Shown here: piece after piece, positions 8,347 through 13,581 of the stretch
Numbering within the stretch: the stretch's first letter is position 1
Layout of the letters: each line of letters begins with the position of its first letter
From: Firmicutes bacterium UBA6806
Lineage (GTDB): Bacteria; Bacillota; Clostridia; Peptostreptococcales; Acidaminobacteraceae
Assembly (NCBI GenBank): GCA_002452745.1
Contig: DKFC01000065.1
Coordinates: 1 to 13,581 of the forward strand
Direction of reading: 5' to 3'
DNA length: 13,581 bases
Program-made: the position numbers and the translations under genes
The notes under the pieces: generated by a model
What the model was told of the DNA's origin: nothing
The model's database searches: none
Seen by the model: only the letters and a program-made list of their open reading frames with translations

Positions 8347-8423
8347 ATCAAAATTGAAATGGACAGCAGTCATATTTCAAATGCTGCAATGAAGTTTCTT
8401 AGAATATAGAGTAGGGGTGTAAG

Positions 8424-10397
8424 ATGAGTCAACAGAAGTATACAAATGAAAGTATCGTCGCTTTAAAAGGTGCTGATAGAGTCAGAAAGAGGCCATCGGT
8501 TATATTTGGATCAGATGGACTTGAAGGCTGCCAACATTCATTCTTTGAAATCTTGTCAAACTCAATTGATGAAGCGAGACAGGGATTTGGAAAGGAAATC
8601 AAGGTTATCAGACACAAAGACTTATCCATTTCCGTTATTGATAATGCAAGAGGTATTCCGGTTGATTACAACCAAAATGAAAAAAAATACAACTGGGAAT
8701 TAATTTTTACAGAGCTATATGCAGGTGGTAAGTATAACAACAACAACTCAGATGTATATGAGTACAGTTTGGGGCTTAATGGACTGGGCCTTTGCGCAAC
8801 ACAGTACAGTTCCGAGTACATGGATGTTGTCATTCATCGGGATGGGTTCGAGTATAGGTTGAATTTTGAAAAGGGAAAAATCGTCAAAAACGGTTTTGTA
8901 AGAGAAGAAAAAAAATATCGCAAAACTGGATCTACAATAAAGTGGCGTCCTGATTTAGATGTATTTAAAGAAATTGAAATACCGCTGGATTATTACCAAA
9001 GTGTCTTAAAAAAACAATCTATTGTCAATCCAGGAATCAAATTTGTACTCCAAGATGAGGAGACTGATCTCTTCTTTGAGTATTTTTATGAAAATGGGAT
9101 TAGGGATTACGTCGAGGAAGTGGGTCTTGAAAAGTCGATTTCTTCAGTCTGCTATTTTGAGGATCAGGGATTAGGACGTGATAGAGACGACATGCCTGAT
9201 TATAAAGTTAAAGCACAGGTGGCGTTTACCTTTAACAATGAGATCAATTTACTCGAGTATTTTCACAATTCTAGTTTCTTAGAACATGGCGGTTCACCAG
9301 ATAAGGCTGTTAAAAATGCTTTTGTTTACGAAATAGATAAGTTTATCAAAAGTGAAAACAAGTATAATAAAAACGAAAAACGCATCTCATTTGTGGATAT
9401 ACAAGACAGCTTGATACTGGTAACCAATTCATTTTCAACAGTTACAAGTTATGAAAATCAGACCAAAAAGGCCATAACGAATAAATTTATACAAGACTTT
9501 TTGACAGATGTCATCAAGAAGAATTTAGAGATATATTTTATTGAGAACAAGGATGAAGCGCTTAAAGTGGTGGATCAGATTTTGATAAACAAGAGATCAC
9601 GCGAAAAGGCTGAAACGACGAGGCTGAATTTAAAAAAGACCTTGAGCTCAAAAGTGGATTTAACCAATCGAGTGAAGAAATTTGTTGATTGTAGAACAAA
9701 AGATACTTCAGTTAGAGAACTCTATATACTTGAAGGTGATTCTGCACTCGGTGCCTGTAAGATGGCAAGAGATAGCGAATTTCAAGCACTGATGCCCATT
9801 AGAGGTAAAATACTAAACTGCCTAAAGGCGGATTACGACAAGATATTTCAGTCTGATATCATAACGGATTTGATAAAGGTTTTAGGATGTGGTGTTGAGA
9901 TTAAAACGCGGCATAACAAAGAGCTGGACACTTTCAGTTATGAGAACTTAAAATGGGACAAAATCGTCATTTGTACAGACGCCGACGTGGATGGCTACCA
10001 AATTAGAACATTGGTGTTGACAATGATATACAGATTGATTCCAACTTTGATTGAAAAAGGCAATGTATTTATTGCTGAGTCGCCTTTATTTGAAATCTCG
10101 CTTTCGGATGGAGAAACCCTATTTGCCTACAATGAGCGAGAGAAAAACGAAATGGTCAAGGGCATTAAGAAAAAGTACAGCATACAGCGTTCAAAAGGAC
10201 TAGGTGAAAATAACCCTGATATGATGTGGCACACAACCATGTGTCCAACAACTAGAAAACTCATCAGAGTGACGACTGATAACGTCTTTGAAACTCAGAG
10301 AATGTTTGAAGTCCTCCTTGGAGACGATTTGGATGGTCGAAAGGAATTTATAGAAGAGAATGGCGAGCACTATCTTGAAATGCTCGATTTAAGCTAA
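8424..10397 (+). CDS. parE: Divergent type II topoisomerase subunit B (ParE/GyrB family)
   Basis: ATPase and metal-binding subunit (657 residues, normal for ParE) of a heterotetrameric type II topoisomerase, partner of the gene 22 bases downstream. The GHKL ATPase shows Glu42 and Asn46 in the EILSNSIDEA helix, Asp73 in DNARGIP, AGGK at 100-103 and GLNGLG at 117-122. The transducer lysine lies in QTK (346-348). The TOPRIM domain shows Glu437 in EGDSALG, PIRGKILN at 458-465, DADVDG at 519-524 and KGLGE at 591-595, so the metal ligands Glu437, Asp519, Asp521 and Asp523 are present. Several usually invariant spots differ: GRGIP becomes ARGIP, the GGLHGVG lid becomes LGLNGLG, and EGDSAGG becomes EGDSALG. 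It is thus a diverged lineage, not a recent gyrB copy. The ATG start has AGGGGTG a few bases upstream. Most likely topoisomerase IV; a second gyrase-like enzyme is possible. Confidence 0.9.
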   Translation: MSQQKYTNESIVALKGADRVRKRPSVIFGSDGLEGCQHSFFEILSNSIDEARQGFGKEIKVIRHKDLSISVIDNARGIPVDYNQNEKKYNWELIFTELYAGGKYNNNNSDVYEYSLGLNGLGLCATQYSSEYMDVVIHRDGFEYRLNFEKGKIVKNGFVREEKKYRKTGSTIKWRPDLDVFKEIEIPLDYYQSVLKKQSIVNPGIKFVLQDEETDLFFEYFYENGIRDYVEEVGLEKSISSVCYFEDQGLGRDRDDMPDYKVKAQVAFTFNNEINLLEYFHNSSFLEHGGSPDKAVKNAFVYEIDKFIKSENKYNKNEKRISFVDIQDSLILVTNSFSTVTSYENQTKKAITNKFIQDFLTDVIKKNLEIYFIENKDEALKVVDQILINKRSREKAETTRLNLKKTLSSKVDLTNRVKKFVDCRTKDTSVRELYILEGDSALGACKMARDSEFQALMPIRGKILNCLKADYDKIFQSDIITDLIKVLGCGVEIKTRHNKELDTFSYENLKWDKIVICTDADVDGYQIRTLVLTMIYRLIPTLIEKGNVFIAESPLFEISLSDGETLFAYNEREKNEMVKGIKKKYSIQRSKGLGENNPDMMWHTTMCPTTRKLIRVTTDNVFETQRMFEVLLGDDLDGRKEFIEENGEHYLEMLDLS

Positions 10398-10419
10398 GAA
10401 TACTTTAGGAGTCTTTAAT

Positions 10420-12630
10420 ATGAACGAAGAATTGATTATAAATCAGAGAATTACGGAAACGCTGGAAAAAAACTATATGCCTTATGCAATGAGTGTAATT
10501 GTCTCTAGAGCTATTCCCGAAATAGATGGCTTTAAGCCTTCGCATAGGAAGATACTCTATACTATGTACAAGATGAAACTCTTAAAAGGTGCGAGGACAA
10601 AGTCGGCAAATGTCGTAGGTCAAACGATGAAATTGAATCCTCATGGAGATCAGGCTATTTACGCAACATTGGTTAGACTTACTCATGCCAATGAAGCCCT
10701 GCTGGTTCCCTATATTGATTCAAAGGGGAATTTTGGTAAAATTACTTCAAGGGATATGAAATTTGCGGCACCACGATACACAGAAGTTAAACTTGGTGAT
10801 ATATGCGAAGAAATATTCATGGAAATAGACAAAAATACAGTGGATTTCGTCGATAATTATGATGGTACGATGAAGGAGCCCACCCTTTTGCCAACAACAT
10901 ATCCAAATATATTAGCAAACCCCAATAAGGGAATCGCAGTGGGAATGGCCAGTAATTTTGCGAGCTTTAATTTGAGCGAACTTTGCAAAGCAACCATTGC
11001 CTATATCAAAGATCCAGAAGCTAATTTGCAAGCTATCATGCCAGCGCCTGATTTCCCAACAGCTGGTAAAATTATATACGTTCCTGAAGAGATGAACAAG
11101 ATATTCAACACAGGGACTGGTAGTTTTAAGATGAGGGGAAAAGCAGAATACGTCAAGAAGAACAATATGATTGAAATCACGGAGATTCCCTATACGACGA
11201 CGGTTGAACAAATCATAGATAGGGTCATTGAACTCATTAAAACAGGTAAAATCAAGGAAATCAATGATGTCAGAGATGAAACGGATTTAAAGGGGCTTAA
11301 AATTGCCATTGATTTGAAGCGAGGTGTCGATGCTGAAAAATTGATTGCAAAGCTCTTTAAATTTACGCCTTTAGAGGATAGTTTTTCTTGCAACTTCAAC
11401 ATGCTTATCAATGGAAGACCCAAAGTCATTGGTGTAAAGGAAATTCTTAAAGAATGGCAAATATTCAGGCAATCCTGTATAAAGAGAAGCGTATTATTTG
11501 ATATTGACAAGTTAGCTGAAAAACTTCATCTTTTATATGGGCTTAGAGAAGTGATTTTAGACATAGATTTGGCAATTAAAATTATCAGAGAGACAGAACG
11601 AGATAAAGATGTTATCCCCAATCTGATGGAAGCGTTTAAAATAGATGCCATACAAGCTGAATATGTCGCCGATATAAAACTTCGAAATATCAATAAGGAA
11701 TTCTTGCTAAATCGGCTTAGTGAAGTCGAGTCACTTGAAGAAGAACTTGATAAACTCAATCAACTACTGAAAAGTGACAAGAAGATAAATCAAGTTATCA
11801 TCAAGGATTTGGAACGTGTTATCAAAAAATTTGGACAAGAGAGAAAAACAGAACTGGTTGATCCAGAAGAAATTGTGGTTCACAATGTTGAAAATCATAT
11901 TGAAGATTATAACCTCAAAGTATTCTTCACGTCTCATAATTACCTCAAAAAAGTATCTTTAGTCTCGCTTAGATCCAGTGGAGATCATAAGATAAAAGAG
12001 GAAGATGAGATTGTTCAGGAAATAGAAGGAAACAACAAAGATGAAATTCTGTTTTTTACCAATCACAATAATGTCTATAAGATGAAACTCTATGAAATTG
12101 AAGATCAAAAAGTGAGCAGTTTAGGTGTTTATTTGCCCAATATACTGGACATGGAAGAGGGCGAAGAGGTCATTTATTGTGTAATTACCCAATCGTTCGA
12201 TGGATTTATGATCTATGGATTTGAGAATGGCAAGGTGGCACGTGTACCATTAGAAGTCTATAAGACAAAGACAAATCGTAAAAAACTGGTAAAAGCCTAT
12301 TCAGATGAATCGGAACTGGTGGGGATTTTCTATTTTCAAGAGGCAGCTGATATGATTGCCATAAGAGATGACGGAAAAAATGAAACGAGGGGACTTTTAG
12401 TATCCACGGAACTCATTACAGAAAAAGTGACTAAGAACACCAAGGGAATACAAGTTGTCCGGATGAAGAGAGGCAGTTATATCGTGGGATATATCAGGCC
12501 GAATGAGATCGAATTTGAAAACCTTGAAAAGTACAGAATTGATGCTGTTCCAAAATCAGGTGAAGTGTTTGATTTAAGTGAAAAGCTATTAATTAATAAA
12601 TGGGTTTCAAATAAAAAACGTTACAAATAG
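10420..12630 (+). CDS. parC: Divergent type II topoisomerase subunit A (ParC/GyrA family)
   Basis: DNA-cleaving subunit of 736 residues. The breakage-reunion core starts with MPYAMSVIVSRAIPEIDGFK, then KSANVVG at 61-67 and NPHGDQAIYATL at 73-84. Catalytic Tyr120 with Arg119 lies in AAPRYTE. KEPTLLPTTYPN, GIAVGMASN at 171-179 and the tower region follow, then a helical, coiled-coil-like gate at about 425-478 ending in FGQERKTEL. Residues 495-715 form a C-terminal beta-pinwheel-like domain with several blades. No GyrA box (QRRGGKG) is seen, which favours a decatenating topoisomerase IV over a negatively supercoiling gyrase. The residues matching E. coli GyrA Ser83 and Asp87 are Gln78 and Ala82, and the usual YHPHGD reads LNPHGD. 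AGGAG at 10407-10411 sits 8 bases before the ATG. The function is firm; the IV-versus-gyrase label is inferred. Confidence 0.9.
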   Translation: MNEELIINQRITETLEKNYMPYAMSVIVSRAIPEIDGFKPSHRKILYTMYKMKLLKGARTKSANVVGQTMKLNPHGDQAIYATLVRLTHANEALLVPYIDSKGNFGKITSRDMKFAAPRYTEVKLGDICEEIFMEIDKNTVDFVDNYDGTMKEPTLLPTTYPNILANPNKGIAVGMASNFASFNLSELCKATIAYIKDPEANLQAIMPAPDFPTAGKIIYVPEEMNKIFNTGTGSFKMRGKAEYVKKNNMIEITEIPYTTTVEQIIDRVIELIKTGKIKEINDVRDETDLKGLKIAIDLKRGVDAEKLIAKLFKFTPLEDSFSCNFNMLINGRPKVIGVKEILKEWQIFRQSCIKRSVLFDIDKLAEKLHLLYGLREVILDIDLAIKIIRETERDKDVIPNLMEAFKIDAIQAEYVADIKLRNINKEFLLNRLSEVESLEEELDKLNQLLKSDKKINQVIIKDLERVIKKFGQERKTELVDPEEIVVHNVENHIEDYNLKVFFTSHNYLKKVSLVSLRSSGDHKIKEEDEIVQEIEGNNKDEILFFTNHNNVYKMKLYEIEDQKVSSLGVYLPNILDMEEGEEVIYCVITQSFDGFMIYGFENGKVARVPLEVYKTKTNRKKLVKAYSDESELVGIFYFQEAADMIAIRDDGKNETRGLLVSTELITEKVTKNTKGIQVVRMKRGSYIVGYIRPNEIEFENLEKYRIDAVPKSGEVFDLSEKLLINKWVSNKKRYK

Positions 12631-12714
12631 CAAAAAAGTGTATAAATAAGTTATCAGAGATTGAAGCTATATGGGCGAAATGGGAGAGACATAGTGAGGC
12701 AAAGGAGGCTGTTT

Positions 12715-13077
12715 ATGAATCCGAGGATTAGAAAACTCATTAATGGGATTGTGGCTGTTGCCACAGTTTCAATGATACTCAAAGTTGGTTACGAATTGAA
12801 GTGGTTTGATGTTGTTATGGGAATCCTCAAATTGGAGACTCGTGAAAAATCCGTTCAGAAAATCTCTTTTAAAGCATTGTCATTTGTAGCAAAGAATGAT
12901 CATGAGATGGATTTCTTAATTGAGATGAAGACAATGGGCTGGGAATTCGTCAAACATTATGGAAGAGGTATGATCTTTGAAAAAGAAGGCTATGAAATAC
13001 TGATTAGCAAACGTGAATACTTCGGCAAATATGCATTTTATGAAGTTACCACAAAGGAAATTTTTGATATTATATAA
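12715..13077 (+). CDS. Small membrane-anchored protein of unknown function
   Basis: A 120-residue protein that I cannot assign to a named family. A basic start (NPRIRKLIN) leads into a hydrophobic stretch at about 8-28 that looks like one transmembrane or signal-anchor helix. A soluble alpha/beta part follows, with a core around MGWEFVKHYGRGMIFEKEGYEILISKREYF (written in pieces: MGWEFVKHYG at about 73-82, then GRGMIFEKEG, then YEILISKREYF). No cysteine pair, catalytic motif or nucleotide-binding motif is visible. I chose the ATG at 12715 because AAAGGAGG at 12701-12708 is 6 bases upstream; a longer frame from a TTG at 12661 lacks such a site and adds an unlikely Arg-rich leader. It is 84 bases after the parC-like stop with no terminator between, and is followed by one, so it is probably the last gene of the topoisomerase operon. 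Confidence 0.75.
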   Translation: MNPRIRKLINGIVAVATVSMILKVGYELKWFDVVMGILKLETREKSVQKISFKALSFVAKNDHEMDFLIEMKTMGWEFVKHYGRGMIFEKEGYEILISKREYFGKYAFYEVTTKEIFDII

Positions 13078-13098
13078 CTGATTGGTTAGAACAAACAG

Positions 13099-13131
13099 AG
13101 AATCCATCGTGAAGAGCATGGATTCTTTTTT
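13099..13131 (+). terminator. Rho-independent terminator of the topoisomerase operon
   Basis: GAATCCAT at 13100-13107 pairs with ATGGATTC at 13118-13125 across a 10-base loop and is followed by TTTTTT. It ends the parE-like/parC-like/small protein unit 22 bases after the last stop codon. Confidence 0.88.
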
Positions 13132-13286
13132 ACATGGAGGAGACGTTATTTGTCATGTTTGACAAAGGGAGAATTGATGATTTAGTAAGGTAGAAAGGTT
13201 AAGATAAGATTGCTATAAATAGGGGGGAATTGAGTGGAATCAATACTTCCGGTTAATTAGAGATTTGAGTTGAAAGGACGCTTGAT
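13132..13286 (+). other. Intergenic stretch with no recognised feature
   Basis: I see no gene, RNA or promoter of note here. There is a GGAGGAG at 13137-13143 followed by an ATG with only a dozen codons before a TAG at 13191, too short to call. Confidence 0.5.
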
Positions 13287-13287
13287 A

Positions 13288-13326
13288 AAAAACTGAAAAT
13301 TTAGAATTGACTTACTTTCAGTTTTT
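13288..13326. repeat. Perfect 11-bp inverted repeat upstream of the rRNA-type promoters
   Basis: AAAAACTGAAA at 13288-13298 and TTTCAGTTTTT at 13316-13326 are exact reverse complements with a 17-base loop. The 3' arm ends in five T. It could be a weak bidirectional terminator insulating the following promoters, or a protein-binding site about 25 bases before the first -35 box. Confidence 0.55.
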
Positions 13327-13349
13327 GGGAAAAAAGTGTAGAAAATGTG

Positions 13350-13378
13350 TTGACGCTCTAGCGTATCTGTAGTAAGAT
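13350..13378 (+). promoter_or_regulatory. Upstream rRNA-type promoter (P1)
   Basis: TTGACG at 13350-13355 and TAAGAT at 13373-13378 have a 17-base spacer. A run of A bases at 13330-13335 lies upstream. It is the first of two tandem promoters, an arrangement common before rRNA operons of Gram-positive bacteria. Confidence 0.65.
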
Positions 13379-13384
13379 TATCAA

Positions 13385-13421
13385 GTCGCTTGGCGATGCA
13401 GTAAAAACGCCGACAGACGAC
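13385..13421 (+). other. Hairpin at the start of the P1 transcript
   Basis: GTCG at 13385-13388 pairs with CGAC at 13418-13421. Inside, TTGGCG at 13390-13395 pairs with CGCCGA at 13408-13413 (one G-U). The stem begins at about the expected P1 start site. It has no T run, so it is a leader structure rather than a terminator. It may stabilise the leader or serve rRNA processing or antitermination. Confidence 0.5.
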
Positions 13422-13466
13422 AAACAATGAGAAATAAAAACTTCAAACAAAATTCAAAAAATGCTA

Positions 13467-13495
13467 TTGACATAAAAGATGATGTTTGATATAAT
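13467..13495 (+). promoter_or_regulatory. Strong consensus rRNA-type promoter (P2) with UP-like element
   Basis: TTGACA at 13467-13472 and TATAAT at 13490-13495 both match consensus exactly, with the ideal 17-base spacer. The 35 bases before it are dominated by A tracts like an UP element. Such a perfect promoter in tandem with P1 is typical of a stable RNA operon. Confidence 0.88.
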
Positions 13496-13501
13496 TTAAA
13501 A

Positions 13502-13581
13502 GCTGTCACACATTGTAAAAACTGGGTTAAGAGCTGGTTTGGAAAATGTAAAACAGTGAAAAGGACTTTGAAAATTGAATA
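13502..13581 (+). other. Probable 16S rRNA operon leader (rRNA gene itself beyond the window)
   Basis: The segment after P2 ends in ACTTTGAAAATTGAATA, resembling the box-A-like sequence commonly seen just before 16S rRNA genes in clostridia and bacilli. There is no open reading frame or ribosome binding site. No part of the mature 16S sequence, such as its AGAGTTTGAT start, is inside the window, so this call is an inference from the promoters and the leader motif. Confidence 0.6.

Noticed and set aside
12661..12714. TTG start for the small membrane protein
   Set aside because: The ATG at 12715 has a near-perfect ribosome binding site 6 bases upstream, and the extension would put an Arg-rich segment before the membrane helix.
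13134..13193. 19-codon ORF after the topoisomerase terminator
   Set aside because: Too short, its ribosome binding site overlaps its own start, and no homologue is recognisable.
1..13581. Defence system, CRISPR array, transposase, integrase or attachment site
   Set aside because: No regularly spaced repeats, mobile-element genes or terminal inverted repeats were seen; the genes are of housekeeping and signalling type with uniform composition.

Overview
The window looks like chromosomal DNA of a low-GC Gram-positive bacterium of the class Clostridia. The base composition is AT-rich, with strong AGGAGG-type ribosome binding sites, canonical TTGaca/TATAAT promoters and intrinsic hairpin-plus-T terminators. 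The protein families (HD-GYP proteins with a small beta domain at each end, a divergent ParE/ParC pair, a short SSB) point the same way. Genus cannot be fixed from the sequence. All convincing genes lie on the + strand.

Region 1 (1-6420) opens with a terminator for a gene outside the window. A clean sigma-A promoter then drives a two-gene operon: an HD-GYP cyclic-di-GMP phosphodiesterase (242-1306) and, 24 bases later, a 1674-residue membrane-anchored multi-PAS hybrid histidine kinase with receiver and Hpt domains (1331-6355). A strong terminator closes it. The kinase has an intact ATP-binding domain, receiver Asp and Hpt His, but the DHp phospho-acceptor His of its GIAHDFNN-type box is replaced by Leu.

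Region 2 (6421-8170) holds a short single-stranded DNA binding protein without the usual acidic tail, and a second HD-GYP protein that is a full-length paralogue of the first. A terminator follows.

Region 3 (8171-13131) has a 250-base leader with a possible promoter and a doubtful 54-codon ORF. It then carries an operon for a divergent type II topoisomerase, parE-like and parC-like, and a small membrane-anchored protein of unknown function. A terminator closes the unit. The catalytic residues of the topoisomerase are present, but the two ParC positions that anchor quinolones (Ser83 and Asp87 in E. coli GyrA numbering) are Gln and Ala.

Region 4 (13132-13581) has no protein gene. It carries two tandem sigma-A promoters with perfect 17-base spacers, a hairpin just after the first, an A-rich UP-like stretch before the second, and a last segment resembling the leader just upstream of a 16S rRNA gene. 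An rRNA operon therefore probably starts just past the window's end.

The two HD-GYP proteins suggest c-di-GMP turnover is controlled here. No GGDEF or EAL domain is present, so the cyclase must be elsewhere. The topoisomerase operon sits directly upstream of a probable rRNA operon. I see no defence system, mobile element or CRISPR array. The most notable features are the H-to-L kinase and the natural quinolone-pocket substitutions in the topoisomerase.
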